A stretch of DNA of 64,000 nt from Sinorhizobium chiapasense (lineage in GTDB: Bacteria; Pseudomonadota; Alphaproteobacteria; Rhizobiales; Rhizobiaceae), in contig NZ_CP133148.1 of assembly GCF_036488675.1 (NCBI RefSeq), positions 1,364,001-1,428,000 of the forward strand, given 5' to 3'. Position 1 is the stretch's first letter. Every line of letters starts with the position of its first letter. The notes beneath the pieces were generated by a model. That model was not told the origin of the DNA. It did no database searches and saw only the letters and a program-made list of their open reading frames with translations. This document shows, piece by piece, positions 44,670-54,829 of this stretch. The translations under genes and the position numbers were made by a program.

Positions 44670-45887
44670 ATGACTTTCGACAGACAGGCCCTCGGCTTCG
44701 GTTACGGCGAGCATGCCGTCTTTGCGTCTGATCCTTGGGTTACGCGCGGCAGGCTCTATCCCGAAGCGGGGAGCCCGACACGCTCCGATTTCCAGCGCGA
44801 CCGCGATCGCATCGTCCATACGACGGCGTTCCGCCGGTTAAAGCACAAGACGCAAGTATTCATCGCTGCGGATGGCGACCACTACCGCACCCGCCTTACG
44901 CACACGATCGAAGTTGCGCAGATCGCACGCGCGCTGGCACGCGCCCTGAAGCTGGACGAGGATCTCGCGGAGGGCGTCGCCCTTGTACATGACTTCGGCC
45001 ACACGCCCTTCGGGCATACCGGTGAGGACGCGCTGCACGAGGTACTGAAGCCCTATGGCGGCTTTGATCACAACGCGCAGTCGCTGCGCATCGTCACCAA
45101 GTTGGAGCGACGCTACGCGGAATTCGATGGACTGAACCTTACGTGGGAAAGCCTCGAAGGTCTCGTCAAGCACAACGGCCCGCTGATGACCCTGGCCAGT
45201 GAGGGCACGCGAGGTCCGGTCCCGCAGCCGATCCTCGACTATTGCGTCCTGCACGATCTCGAGCTTGCGAGCTTTGCAAGCCTTGAGGCCCAGGTCGCGG
45301 CCATCGCCGACGACATCGCCTACAATACCCATGACATAGACGATGGGCTGCGGGCAGGATATCTCACCTTCGATATGCTGCAGGAGGTTCCATTCCTCGC
45401 ACGGTTGATGCGCGAGGTCCATGATCGCTATCCGGGACTGGAAAGCAGCCGCTTCACGCATGAGATCATGAGGCGCCAGATCACTGCGATGGTGGAGGAC
45501 GTCATTGGCGTGGCTCAGGCGCGCCTGCGCGAGGTCCGGCCGCAAAGCGCGGGCGACGTGCGGCTGGCAGGCCGGGTGATCGCCACGTTCTCGGAGGAGA
45601 TGAGCGAGACCGACCGGCAGATCAAACATCTTCTGATGACACGAATCTACCGCCATCCGGAGGTGATGCGGGTGCGGCAGGGAGCAGCCTCGATCGTCAC
45701 CGATCTCTACTGTGCCTTCATGGCCGATCCGCTCTTGATGAAGGAACACTACTGGATCGACCAGATCGTCGGGATGGCGGAACCGGCCCGGGCGCGCCAC
45801 GTGGGAGATTACCTCGCGGGGATGACGGACACTTTCGCGATCAGTGCGCATAGGCGCTTGTTTGACCACACGCCTGATTTGCGCTAG
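44670..45887 (+). CDS. dgt: Deoxyguanosinetriphosphate triphosphohydrolase-like protein
   Basis: dGTPase-like HD-domain enzymes release triphosphate from dNTPs. The 405-residue protein has [11 protein letters not shown], then the HD motif [19 protein letters not shown] and [17 protein letters not shown], where the metal-binding His and His-Asp lie, and [21 protein letters not shown] with the last Asp ligand. The length puts it in the type 2 (short) family, for which substrate preference varies. It lies between erpA (divergent) and argS, with a terminator after it. Confidence 0.95.
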   Translation: MTFDRQALGFGYGEHAVFASDPWVTRGRLYPEAGSPTRSDFQRDRDRIVHTTAFRRLKHKTQVFIAADGDHYRTRLTHTIEVAQIARALARALKLDEDLAEGVALVHDFGHTPFGHTGEDALHEVLKPYGGFDHNAQSLRIVTKLERRYAEFDGLNLTWESLEGLVKHNGPLMTLASEGTRGPVPQPILDYCVLHDLELASFASLEAQVAAIADDIAYNTHDIDDGLRAGYLTFDMLQEVPFLARLMREVHDRYPGLESSRFTHEIMRRQITAMVEDVIGVAQARLREVRPQSAGDVRLAGRVIATFSEEMSETDRQIKHLLMTRIYRHPEVMRVRQGAASIVTDLYCAFMADPLLMKEHYWIDQIVGMAEPARARHVGDYLAGMTDTFAISAHRRLFDHTPDLR

Positions 45888-45901
45888 TGACGCCCCCGCC
45901 C

Positions 45902-45937
45902 GGAGGCTGCAGGTTCATAGGAACCCGGCCTCCTTTT
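45902..45937 (+). terminator. Terminator after dgt
   Basis: GGAGGC at 45902-45907 pairs with GCCTCC at 45928-45933, with an inner GGTTC/GAACC stem, and four T follow. The argS start lies about 50 bases further on. Confidence 0.65.
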
Positions 45938-45985
45938 GAATTTTGCGCCATTCTCCAGTTTGGCTGGAAAAAGCGGACGGATCAG

Positions 45986-47746
45986 ATGAACCTTTTCACA
46001 GACTTCGAATCAAGAATTAAAAATATTCTAGAAGCGCTTGATATCGTGCGTGAAAAGCGATCTGAACTTGATTTCGGGCGTATCAATATCGAGCCACCGC
46101 GCGACGCAAGTCACGGCGATGTGGCGACCAATGCCGCCATGGTTCTCGCAAAATCGCTCGGCATGAATCCGCGCGCGCTTGCCGACCTCATCGTCGAGAA
46201 GCTGCGGCAGGATCCGGAAATCACCGAGGTTACCGTTGCCGGACCGGGCTTCATCAACGTTCGCTTGTCGGTTTCCTATTGGCAGAAGCTCCTGGCCTCC
46301 GTCGTGAGGGCCGGCACCGACTACGGCCGCAGCACCGTCGGTGCGGGACGCAAGGTGAATGTCGAATACGTTTCCGCCAACCCGACGGGGCCGATGCATG
46401 TTGGGCATTGCCGTGGCGCGGTTGTCGGCGATGCGCTGGCCAATCTTCTTGCCTTTGCCGGCTACGACGTGGCCAAGGAATATTACATCAACGATGCGGG
46501 CTCGCAGATCGATGTTCTGGCGCGTTCGGCGTTCCTGCGGTATCGGCAGGCACTCGGCGAGGAGATTGGGGAGATCCCGGCGGGCCTCTATCCCGGTGAC
46601 TATCTCGTGCCGGTCGGTGAGGCGCTGGCGGATGAATTCGGCACAAGCCTGCGGATCATGCCGGACGACAAGTGGATGCCGCTCGTCAAGGAGCGCGTGA
46701 TCGACGCGATGATGGCGATGATCCGCGAGGACCTGGCGGCGCTGAACGTCCATCACGATGTCTTCTTCTCCGAGCGGACGCTGCACGACAACAACGCAAC
46801 GCGAATCCGCACCGCGATCAACGACCTGACTTTCAAGGGACATGTCTACAAGGGCACGCTGCCGCCTCCGAAGGGACAGTTGCCGGAGGATTGGGAGGAC
46901 CGCGAGCAGACGCTGTTTCGTTCGACGGAAGTCGGCGACGACATCGACCGTCCTTTGATCAAGTCAGACGGCAGTTATACCTATTTCGCGGCCGACGTTG
47001 CTTACTTCAAGGACAAGTTCGACCGCGGCTTCAACGAGATGATCTATGTGCTTGGCGCCGACCACGGCGGCTACGTCAAGCGGCTGGAAGCACTGGCGCG
47101 CGCCGTGTCGGGCGGGACGGCGAAGCTGACTGTGCTGCTTTGCCAACTCGTCAAGCTCTATCGCGGCGGCGAGCCGGTGAAGATGTCCAAGCGGTCCGGC
47201 GACTTCGTGACGCTCCGCGACGTTGTCGATGAAGTCGGCCGGGATCCTGTTCGCTTCATGATGATCTACCGGAAGAACACCGAGCCTCTCGACTTCGATT
47301 TCGCCAAGGTGACCGAACAGTCGAAGGATAACCCGGTCTTCTACGTACAATATGCGCATGCACGCTGCAGCTCAGTGTTCCGCCAGGCGGCGGATGCGTT
47401 CCCTGATCTTGATTTCTCGTCGCTTGATCTTGCCGCGGCAGTGACGGGAGCGATCGTTGATCCTGCCGAGATGCAGCTTGTCGCCAAGCTCGCAGAATAT
47501 CCGCGCGTCATCGAGGCTGCGGCACTCTCGCAGGAGCCTCACCGAATCGCTTTTTATCTGTATGATCTTGCCGCAGCCTTCCACGGACACTGGAACAAAG
47601 GTAAAGAAAATCCAGAATTACGTTTTGTTAACGATAAGAACAGAGAATTAAGCATTGCCAGACTCGGGCTGGTGCATGCTGTCGCCTCGGTATTGAAGTC
47701 GGGCCTGTCTATTACGGGCACCTCAGCACCGGAAGAGATGCGGTAG
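45986..47746 (+). CDS. argS: Arginyl-tRNA synthetase
   Basis: ArgS charges tRNA-Arg. The 586-residue class Ia enzyme has the N-terminal Add-1 domain (about 1-115), the HIGH motif as [28 protein letters not shown] (HVGH near residue 138), a KMSK-like [14 protein letters not shown] near 405, and the DALR anticodon domain at the end ([19 protein letters not shown]). ATG 45986 begins [13 protein letters not shown]; the open frame extends upstream through a terminator and is not used. Codons are A+T-richer at the start and near the 3' end than in the middle. Confidence 0.97.
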   Translation: MNLFTDFESRIKNILEALDIVREKRSELDFGRINIEPPRDASHGDVATNAAMVLAKSLGMNPRALADLIVEKLRQDPEITEVTVAGPGFINVRLSVSYWQKLLASVVRAGTDYGRSTVGAGRKVNVEYVSANPTGPMHVGHCRGAVVGDALANLLAFAGYDVAKEYYINDAGSQIDVLARSAFLRYRQALGEEIGEIPAGLYPGDYLVPVGEALADEFGTSLRIMPDDKWMPLVKERVIDAMMAMIREDLAALNVHHDVFFSERTLHDNNATRIRTAINDLTFKGHVYKGTLPPPKGQLPEDWEDREQTLFRSTEVGDDIDRPLIKSDGSYTYFAADVAYFKDKFDRGFNEMIYVLGADHGGYVKRLEALARAVSGGTAKLTVLLCQLVKLYRGGEPVKMSKRSGDFVTLRDVVDEVGRDPVRFMMIYRKNTEPLDFDFAKVTEQSKDNPVFYVQYAHARCSSVFRQAADAFPDLDFSSLDLAAAVTGAIVDPAEMQLVAKLAEYPRVIEAAALSQEPHRIAFYLYDLAAAFHGHWNKGKENPELRFVNDKNRELSIARLGLVHAVASVLKSGLSITGTSAPEEMR

Positions 47747-47809
47747 GTATTGTCACCATTTCCCCACAAAGCACTGGCAAACGAACGCAGGCAATTGTGA
47801 GTGGAGAGT

Positions 47810-50779
47810 ATGGCAGACAAACAATTCGCACGAAGCGGGCCGGCAGAATTCGATGTTTTGGCCGACGATGATCCGTTGAGCGAACTTGCCCGCATTGTCG
47901 GTTACGATGCTCGGCCAGCCGTTCAGCAATTGCAGGAACTGCAGCGACACCAAGAGGCCGTTCGGCGGGACCCCGCGTTCGATCTCGAGGAAGAGCTTCT
48001 TCGCGAGTTTGATAGCTATGACGCTCCGCGTGCCGTTGCGGTTCACCCGGATAGCGGGCTTGTCGAGCATCCGGTCGCTGGCGGCGTGACGGAGCAGCAT
48101 CGCGCCGACGCTTCCACTCCCGTTGAGCCCGTTGCCGAGCACGCTGTTGCTGCGGTTGAGGATCGCGGTTCTCCGGTTTCCGAACCGGCCGAGGATCGAC
48201 ACAACGACCTTGCTTCGCTTGCGCCCGCTATCGATGCGGTGACGCCGGCCGATCTCGATGCCGTCGACGTCGCGGACTTGGCGGAAGTCGATCCGCCGGT
48301 CGATCTGGAACGCGAGCTCGAACTCTCGCTCGGTTACGAAGATCTGTCGCTTCCGCAGGACACGCAAGCTTCCGAAGCCAGCGGCGCGAGCGGTACCATC
48401 CAGTCGCACTCTGCACGGAATGACGCGTTCGAAGCGCCCGCCTTTGAGGCCATGCATGTACCGCTTTCACTCCATGCAGCTGTCGCTTGGACCGCCGAAC
48501 CTGCCGCGAGCTCAGACGCTCTCTTTATCGACATGGCTGATGAGCTTGCCAGAAGCAATGAAGCGGTGGTTGCGCCGGTCGACAATGCGGCCGCAGCACG
48601 GGCTGCGGTCTCGTTTGGCTCCGCGGACGAGGTCGACCAACTGCTTGCTGATGTCGAGCGTTTTCCTGTGCCGGTCGCGACAGGTCTGGTGGCGGCAGCC
48701 GTGGAAGCCCATCCGGCGATCCATGCACGCCCCGCTGCGCCTGTGAACGCTGCGCCCGTAAAGAAGAGCAGCTATCCTTTCAAGCCCACCTTCAGTCGTG
48801 CGACGCCGGTCGCGTCTGCCTCCGGCGCATCGCAACAGCGCGCCTTTGCCGCTCCGATCGTCGAGCCGGTCGTCGCAAAAGTTTCTGCCGCGCCAGCCGC
48901 TTCGACAGTGCCAACGCCGGAGCCGGTTCAGGAAGTGGCTGCGGTCGAGCCGGAACCCAGCTTCGACATCGAGGATTTCGAGCTGGAACTGTCGGATCTC
49001 GCCCTGGATATCGACCCGCCGAAGGCTGATGCACGGCAAGACGTCCAGGCAACAGTGGCGCAGCCCGTCGTCGCGCATCCTGCATTGGTCGAGCCGGCGG
49101 CGCAGCCCTTCCTGCAGGCGCTGTCGGTCCCAGCTGAAGCCGAAGTCCCCCGCGACGAGCCGCAGGCATCAACGGAGGTGATTGCAGAGGAAGAAGAACC
49201 CGCCGAAAGCGCGTTGCCGTTCGATCCCGCAATGATCGCCGAGCCGGAAAGCGGCGTGACGCCGATCGCGGAAGTCGACGTGCCGCAGTTGCCGGCGCTG
49301 GAAGTCGAAGAAAAACCAGCCGCCTATGCGACTGACTACGATCTCGATATCGACGCGGAAATGGCGCAGCTCTTCGGAACCCCTGCGGCGGCGCCCCGGG
49401 ATGGTTCGCGCGTCGAGGATCACGGCGCTCATGCAGCAGCACTTCCAGCCGCAGCGAAGACAAGTCCTCAGGCGTCGGTAGTCGATGATTTCGACGAATT
49501 CGAAAAGGCGATGGAAGAGGACTTCCAGCGTTCGATGGCTGAACGTCAACACGCGACACAAGACACGGAGCGTTTGGCACCGGGACCGGGGCGGGCTTCG
49601 GAATATGCAGAGCAGGGCTATGGCCGCCGCGCCCAGCGCACGATGCTCTTGGCCGCCAGCGTAGCGGGCGTCATCATCCTCGGCGGTGCGGGGGTCTATG
49701 CCTGGATGGGGGGCAGCACTGCAGCCCTGACTGGTGACGGTCCGAAAATCATCCTGGCGGACAAGAACCCGGTAAAGGTCGTCCCGGAAGAAAAGGGCGG
49801 CAAGACCGTACCGAACCAGGACAAGGCCGTCTACGATCGGGTCGCCGGAGCTCAGGGAGATGCCCCGCGCCAGGAGGCGTTGGTCTCCTCGACCGAAGAG
49901 CCGATGGATGTGGTCCAGAAAACGCTGACGCCGGAGACTTTGCCGCTGGAAGGCAGCGATGATGCCGACGCAATGACGGCCCCGGCAGATGATGGGGAAG
50001 TGGCGCGCCTGCTGCCCGATGGAGACACGAGCGATGCCGCTACGGCCGAGGAGGAAAAAGCTCCTGCCGTGGCGCCGCGCAAGGTCCGTACGATGATCGT
50101 CAAGCCCGATGGCACGCTGGTCGCTCGCGAAGAGCCGGTGGCTCCGCCGACCAACGACGCGACGGCGAGTGTTGACAATCAATCCATTCCCGCGACCGCT
50201 TCCGGACAGGCTGCGGCTGTGGGGTCCAAGGGTGAGGCGATTGTCGCGGATGCCGGATCTGAACTGCGTCCCAGCGGGCAACAACAGGCCGCCGGTGTCG
50301 AAAAGGTTGCGCTGGCTGCGCCAAGCGATGCTCCCATCGAGGAGGTCGCTGTACGCAGCGTGAAGACAACAGCGATCGGTGGCCAACCGGCCCCTGTGCC
50401 ACAGACGCGTCCGACGAGCCAAGCCGATGCCGGTGCCTCGGCGAATGTAGCGAAAACGCCGGCGGAAAACGAAACAGCGATGACAGCGGCGAATGCAGCG
50501 CCGGCCGCGCCGCTTGCGACCGCTTCCGTTCCCGCCGGCAGCTACGTGATCCAGATCGCCTCGCTGCCTTCGGAAGCCGAAGCGCAGAAGAGCTACAACA
50601 GCCTTTCCGCGAAGTTCGCCAGTGTCATCGGCGGCCGCGGCGTCGACATTCGCAAGGCCGAGATCGCCGGCAAGGGAACCTACTATCGCGTGCGTATTCC
50701 GGCCGGTTCTCGGGAGGAGGCCAATGCCCTTTGCTCTCGCTACAAGAGCGCTGGCGGAAGCTGCCTGGTTACGAAGTAA
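47810..50779 (+). CDS. Large SPOR-domain membrane protein
   Basis: The 989-residue protein has a very long N-terminal cytoplasmic part (about 1-605) that is acidic and Ala/Pro/Val/Glu-rich, one membrane helix (about 611-634, MLLAASVAGVIILGGAGVYAWMG), a periplasmic low-complexity linker, and a C-terminal SPOR domain (about 912-989, GSYVIQIASLPSEAEAQKSYNSLSAKF). SPOR domains bind denuded glycan at the division septum, so a septal role is likely; the cytoplasmic part may be a scaffold. GGAG precedes ATG 47810; GTG 47801 is an alternative. nagZ follows, as in many Rhizobiales. No named function is claimed. Confidence 0.9.
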   Translation: MADKQFARSGPAEFDVLADDDPLSELARIVGYDARPAVQQLQELQRHQEAVRRDPAFDLEEELLREFDSYDAPRAVAVHPDSGLVEHPVAGGVTEQHRADASTPVEPVAEHAVAAVEDRGSPVSEPAEDRHNDLASLAPAIDAVTPADLDAVDVADLAEVDPPVDLERELELSLGYEDLSLPQDTQASEASGASGTIQSHSARNDAFEAPAFEAMHVPLSLHAAVAWTAEPAASSDALFIDMADELARSNEAVVAPVDNAAAARAAVSFGSADEVDQLLADVERFPVPVATGLVAAAVEAHPAIHARPAAPVNAAPVKKSSYPFKPTFSRATPVASASGASQQRAFAAPIVEPVVAKVSAAPAASTVPTPEPVQEVAAVEPEPSFDIEDFELELSDLALDIDPPKADARQDVQATVAQPVVAHPALVEPAAQPFLQALSVPAEAEVPRDEPQASTEVIAEEEEPAESALPFDPAMIAEPESGVTPIAEVDVPQLPALEVEEKPAAYATDYDLDIDAEMAQLFGTPAAAPRDGSRVEDHGAHAAALPAAAKTSPQASVVDDFDEFEKAMEEDFQRSMAERQHATQDTERLAPGPGRASEYAEQGYGRRAQRTMLLAASVAGVIILGGAGVYAWMGGSTAALTGDGPKIILADKNPVKVVPEEKGGKTVPNQDKAVYDRVAGAQGDAPRQEALVSSTEEPMDVVQKTLTPETLPLEGSDDADAMTAPADDGEVARLLPDGDTSDAATAEEEKAPAVAPRKVRTMIVKPDGTLVAREEPVAPPTNDATASVDNQSIPATASGQAAAVGSKGEAIVADAGSELRPSGQQQAAGVEKVALAAPSDAPIEEVAVRSVKTTAIGGQPAPVPQTRPTSQADAGASANVAKTPAENETAMTAANAAPAAPLATASVPAGSYVIQIASLPSEAEAQKSYNSLSAKFASVIGGRGVDIRKAEIAGKGTYYRVRIPAGSREEANALCSRYKSAGGSCLVTK

Positions 50780-50804
50780 GTCCGGCAAAGATCAACAAGA
50801 CGGG

Positions 50805-50832
50805 GCGCGGCAGAAATGTCGCGCTCTTTTCT
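50805..50832 (+). terminator. Possible terminator after the SPOR gene
   Basis: GCGCG at 50805-50809 pairs with CGCGC at 50820-50824, followed by TCTTTTCTTTT. The stem is short. Confidence 0.45.
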
Positions 50833-50918
50833 TTTGGAACGACGCTTTGTCTGTGAATGATCGAGGAACTGCGGCTTTGTGACTTCGCGTCGAACGGTGC
50901 GCGCACTATGATTCTGAC

Positions 50919-51935
50919 ATGAGCGAATCAAAAGCATTTATCTCCGGCTGCAAAGGCCTTTCCCTGACCGATGAAGAGCGTAGGTTCTTCGACGGCGAGC
51001 GCCCGTGGGGCTTCATCCTTTTCGGCCGCAACATCGGCGAAGAAAATCAGATCTCCGATCTCGTCGCCGCGCTGCGCGACACCATCGGCAATCCGAATGC
51101 CCCGGTGCTGATCGATCAGGAGGGCGGCCGCGTCCAGCGCATCCGGCCGCCGCTGGTCCAGCAATACCCGAACGGTGCCGCGATCGGCGAGATATATCGC
51201 CGCGACCGGGAGCAGGGCCTGCGCGCCGCATGGCTCATGGGACGCCTCCATGCTTTCGACCTGATGCGGTTTGGAATCACGGTCGACTGCCTGCCGGTCC
51301 TCGACGTGCCGGTGCCTGGCAGCCACGATGTCATAGGCAACCGGGCCTATGGGCATGATCCGGAGACAGTGACCGCGATCGGCCGTGCGATGAGCGAGGG
51401 ACTGAAATCGGGTGGCATGCTGCCGGTGATGAAGCACATGCCCGGCCATGGCCGCACGTTCGTGGATTCACACCATAACCTGCCGGTTGTGGAAGCTGGT
51501 CTCGAGGAATTGCAGCGAAGCGACTTTCTTCCCTTTATCGCCATGAAGGACGAAGTCATGGCCATGTCGGCGCATATGGTCTTTACTGCGATCGATCCCG
51601 ACAATCCGGCAACGACCTCACCAAAGGTTGTCAGCGAAATCATTCGCGGCCATATCGGTTTCGACGGGCTTTTGATGTCGGACGATGTTTCGATGAATGC
51701 GCTTGCCGGGGACATGGCTGCTCGCGCCCGCGGCATTATTGGCGCCGGTCTTGATCTCGTCTTGCATTGTCATGGCATAATGGAAGAGATGAGGGCCGTT
51801 GCGGATGTCGTTCCGGTCCTGTCGGGCGATCGGCTGCGTCGGGCAAGGGCCGCGGAGGCGGCTTTCCGGAAACCGGACAATGCGGACCAGGATGCGTTAA
51901 GGGCGGAGTTCAACGCCATGTTCGCCTTGGCTTAG
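50919..51935 (+). CDS. nagZ: Beta-N-acetylhexosaminidase NagZ
   Basis: NagZ removes GlcNAc from anhydromuropeptides in the cytoplasm during peptidoglycan recycling. The 338-residue GH3 enzyme has IDQEGGRVQRIRPP, MKHMPGHGRTFVDSHHNLPVV (the KHxPGHGxxxxDSH loop with the assisting His/Asp), and SDDVSMNAL with the catalytic Asp nucleophile. No signal peptide is present. It follows the SPOR gene and precedes scpA by 25 bases; this neighbourhood (SPOR, nagZ, scpA, scpB, tat) is conserved in rhizobia. Confidence 0.96.
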   Translation: MSESKAFISGCKGLSLTDEERRFFDGERPWGFILFGRNIGEENQISDLVAALRDTIGNPNAPVLIDQEGGRVQRIRPPLVQQYPNGAAIGEIYRRDREQGLRAAWLMGRLHAFDLMRFGITVDCLPVLDVPVPGSHDVIGNRAYGHDPETVTAIGRAMSEGLKSGGMLPVMKHMPGHGRTFVDSHHNLPVVEAGLEELQRSDFLPFIAMKDEVMAMSAHMVFTAIDPDNPATTSPKVVSEIIRGHIGFDGLLMSDDVSMNALAGDMAARARGIIGAGLDLVLHCHGIMEEMRAVADVVPVLSGDRLRRARAAEAAFRKPDNADQDALRAEFNAMFALA

Positions 51936-51960
51936 GGGAAGGCGACGGAAAGGCAAGTTG

Positions 51961-52827
51961 GTGAGCAATCCGGGCGAATGGCAGGGACAAGCTGGCACAA
52001 AGGCGCCGATGGAGCCTTTGTGGGAAGCCGAGGCGGCCGATCGCGGACTGCACGAGGAAGCCCTCGTCGTCGACCTTGCCGGGTTCGAAGGCCCGCTCGA
52101 CCTGCTTCTGCATCTTGCGCGCAGTCAACGCGTCGATCTTTCCCGTATCTCCGTGCTGGCGCTTGCGGAACAATACATCGCCTTCATAGAGCGCGCCCGT
52201 TCGATCCGCATCGAGCTTGCGGCCGACTATCTCGTCATGGCCGCGTGGCTTGCCTACCTCAAGTCCCGCCTTCTGCTTCCGCAACAGGCCAAGGATGAGG
52301 GGCCCTCCGGCGAGGAGATGGCTTCGGCGCTGGCGTTCCGGCTGAAGCGCCTCGAAGCGATGCGCGATGCCGCAACGAGGCTCGTCAACGGAAACCGGCT
52401 CGGCCGCGATGTCTTCGCGCGCGGTGCGCCGGAACATATCGTTGCCGAAAAGAAATCGGGTTACGACGCGTCCCTCTATGACCTGCTGACCGCCTATGCG
52501 AGCCTCAGGCAGCGTCAGGCGATAACGCAGGTGACGATCGAAAAGCGCCATGTCTGGTCGTTGGCCGATGCACGCCTGATCCTGGCGCGGATGATCGGCG
52601 GTCTCGACGAATGGACTGCGCTCGATCATTTTCTCATCCGCTACATGACGAACCCGAAAGAACGCGCAACGGCGATTGCGAGCTCGTTTGCCGCGTCGCT
52701 CGAAATGGTTCGCGAGGGAAGGTTGGAAATCCGGCAGGACGGCGCCTTCTCCCCCATATATCTTCGGCGTGGACCAAAGCCGATCGACGCGGCGACCCTG
52801 GCGGAAATGGAGGCAGCGCGTGGCTGA
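51961..52827 (+). CDS. scpA: Segregation and condensation protein A
   Basis: ScpA is the kleisin bridging the heads of the SMC complex, which condenses and segregates the chromosome. The 288-residue protein has FEGPLDLLLHLARSQRVDLSRISVLALAEQYIAFIERARSIRIELAADYLVMAAWLAYLKSRLLLP, the N-terminal kleisin helices, and a C-terminal winged-helix. GTG 51961 is preceded by AAGG at seven bases; TTG 51958 and ATG 52009 are alternatives. The stop overlaps the scpB start by eight bases, giving translational coupling. smc itself is not in the window. Confidence 0.95.
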   Translation: MSNPGEWQGQAGTKAPMEPLWEAEAADRGLHEEALVVDLAGFEGPLDLLLHLARSQRVDLSRISVLALAEQYIAFIERARSIRIELAADYLVMAAWLAYLKSRLLLPQQAKDEGPSGEEMASALAFRLKRLEAMRDAATRLVNGNRLGRDVFARGAPEHIVAEKKSGYDASLYDLLTAYASLRQRQAITQVTIEKRHVWSLADARLILARMIGGLDEWTALDHFLIRYMTNPKERATAIASSFAASLEMVREGRLEIRQDGAFSPIYLRRGPKPIDAATLAEMEAARG

Positions 52828-53548
52828 AGCGCAGAAGTACTTGCCGGGAATGCCCGACGAAGAGGAGGCGCACGAAGCGATTACCCTCGATCCTAGGCTG
52901 GAACGGGAAGCTGAACGGATCGCGGAGGCGCTGGTCTTCGCATCGGCCCAGCCCGTTTCCGAGACCTATCTCGCGAGCCGGCTTCCCCGTGGCGCCGACG
53001 TCGGGCGGATCATGGCAAGGCTGAAGGCAGCTTATGCCTCGCGCGGCGTCAATCTTGTCCAGGTCGCCGACCACTGGGCGTTCCGCACCGCCGGCGATCT
53101 CTCCTTCGTCGTTCAGACGGACGAGCAGGAAGTCAGGAAACTGTCGCGGGCCGCCCTCGAGGTGCTGGCGATCATCGCCTATCACCAGCCGGTTACGCGC
53201 GCGGAAATCGAGGACATACGCGGCGTACAGACGTCGAAGGGGACACTCGACGTGCTGATGGAGGCGGGCTGGGTGCGTTTTCGCGGGCGCAGGCGGACCC
53301 CGGGACGGCCTGTCACATTCGGAACGACGCGGGATTTCCTCGATCAGTTCGGCCTCGAGGAAATTCGCGATCTCCCCGGTATCGAAGAATTGAAAGGTGC
53401 CGGCCTCCTTTCCGGGCGCGTTCCCTCCAACCTGCATATTCCGGTTCCCGCCAGCGAGGACGAACTCTCCGAGAACGAGGATCCCATTACGCAAATGGAC
53501 CTTGAAGAACTCGGCCTCTTGACACCGAAGGCTGAAGAAGACGATTAA
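52820..53548 (+). CDS. scpB: Segregation and condensation protein B
   Basis: ScpB dimers bind the ScpA kleisin and regulate the SMC ATPase. The 242-residue protein has two winged-helix domains, with AERIAEALVFASAQPVSETYLASRLPRGADVGRIMARL at the start and ALEVLAIIAYHQPVTRAEIEDIRGV in the middle. The last 70 residues are acidic. GTG 52820 has GGAGG six bases ahead and overlaps scpA by eight bases. Confidence 0.95.
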   Translation: MAEAQKYLPGMPDEEEAHEAITLDPRLEREAERIAEALVFASAQPVSETYLASRLPRGADVGRIMARLKAAYASRGVNLVQVADHWAFRTAGDLSFVVQTDEQEVRKLSRAALEVLAIIAYHQPVTRAEIEDIRGVQTSKGTLDVLMEAGWVRFRGRRRTPGRPVTFGTTRDFLDQFGLEEIRDLPGIEELKGAGLLSGRVPSNLHIPVPASEDELSENEDPITQMDLEELGLLTPKAEEDD

Positions 53549-53621
53549 AATCCTGACTAGGAATATCGGCTTTAGATCCGGGTACCGGCATTTCGCCGCG
53601 AACCTTCGGTTCAAGGAATGA

Positions 53622-54737
53622 GTGAGCATGGTTTCAGACCCACACAACGGCGCCGTCATGGCAACGCGACGGTCCGGGGTGTCTTTCGCGGCAAGCCTGG
53701 CATTCGAGGATATCAGCCACCGCTATCATTCCAAGGAAACGATCAAGGGCGTCACACTCACGGCTAAAGCCGGCGAAGTGCTTTGTCTGCTCGGCCCGTC
53801 GGGATCGGGCAAGACGACATTGCTGCGCATCGCGGCAGGCATCGAGATGCAGACCGGCGGCCGCCTCCTCCTGAACGGACAGGAAATTTCCGGCCCGTCC
53901 GTCTTTCTGCCGCCCGAGAAGCGCGGCGTCGGATTGATGTTTCAGGATTTCGCGCTTTTTCCTCACTTGACGATCCGCGACAACGTCAGCTTCGGATTGA
54001 CGGCCTTGCCCAAGAAGGAGGCGCTGATACAGGCGGATGCGGCTCTGGAGCGTGTTGGCCTCCTGCATTACGCCGACCGTTATCCTCATGTGCTTTCGGG
54101 CGGCGAGCAACAGCGCGTGGCACTTGCCCGCGCTCTTGCCCCGCGGCCTGCCGTGTTGCTGATGGACGAACCCTTCTCGGGTCTCGACTCTCGCCTCAAG
54201 GATTCAATCCGCGCCGATACGCTCGCCATTCTGCGCGAGACCCGTGCAACGGCGATCGTCGTGACCCATGACGCCGAGGAGGCGATGCGCATGGCCGATC
54301 GCATCGCCCTGTTGAAGGACGGGCGTCTGGTTCAGGTCGGTACGGCCGATGAGCTCTATCGCAAACCGCGCAATCTTTTTGCGGCCGGCTTCTTTTCCGA
54401 GATAAATGTCTTTGATGCGCGTGTGCAGGGCGGCCGCGTCGAAACGCCGCTCGGAGACGTGCCCGCGGGGCACTACAAAGAGGGTCAGCCCCTGAGCGTC
54501 GCAGTCAGGCTCTCGGGCGTTCACCTCAAGGAGGAGGGCGGCGACATTCCTGCGCGCATCCTGTCGAGGCGCTTTCTGGGCGTCGTCGAACTGTTGGAGC
54601 TTGCCGTGCCGCAATTCGAGCGTACAGTGCGGGCACGTATCCGCGCCGATCTGTTGCCGCAAGGATTGCGTGACGTCACGCTTTCCGTTAACGAGCGCGA
54701 CATATTGCTGTTTGAAAAAGACGCCTCAACATCCTAG
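53622..54737 (+). CDS. ABC transporter ATP-binding protein (Fe3+/polyamine/sugar-like type) without partner genes
   Basis: The 371-residue protein has a complete ABC ATPase: Walker A GPSGSGKTT (about 67-75), Q-loop FQDFALFPH, signature LSGGEQQRVALARAL, Walker B VLLMDEPFSGLDSRL, and the H-loop VVTHDAEEA. The C-terminal 110 residues form a TOBE-like regulatory domain, as in PotA/FbpC/CysA. Most relatives lie in operons with a permease and binding protein, but here it is alone between scpB and tatA. GTG 53622 is four bases after AAGGA and ATG 53628 ten bases; neither is clearly better. The substrate is unknown. Confidence 0.9.
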   Translation: MSMVSDPHNGAVMATRRSGVSFAASLAFEDISHRYHSKETIKGVTLTAKAGEVLCLLGPSGSGKTTLLRIAAGIEMQTGGRLLLNGQEISGPSVFLPPEKRGVGLMFQDFALFPHLTIRDNVSFGLTALPKKEALIQADAALERVGLLHYADRYPHVLSGGEQQRVALARALAPRPAVLLMDEPFSGLDSRLKDSIRADTLAILRETRATAIVVTHDAEEAMRMADRIALLKDGRLVQVGTADELYRKPRNLFAAGFFSEINVFDARVQGGRVETPLGDVPAGHYKEGQPLSVAVRLSGVHLKEEGGDIPARILSRRFLGVVELLELAVPQFERTVRARIRADLLPQGLRDVTLSVNERDILLFEKDASTS

Positions 54738-54829
54738 GGTCCGTCGGGAATGAGGGCTTGCCAGGGGCACGCCTGAAAATTGACAACGTGATGGGCTCTG
54801 ATTGAATGAGGCCCTAAGGGAGTAAGTGC

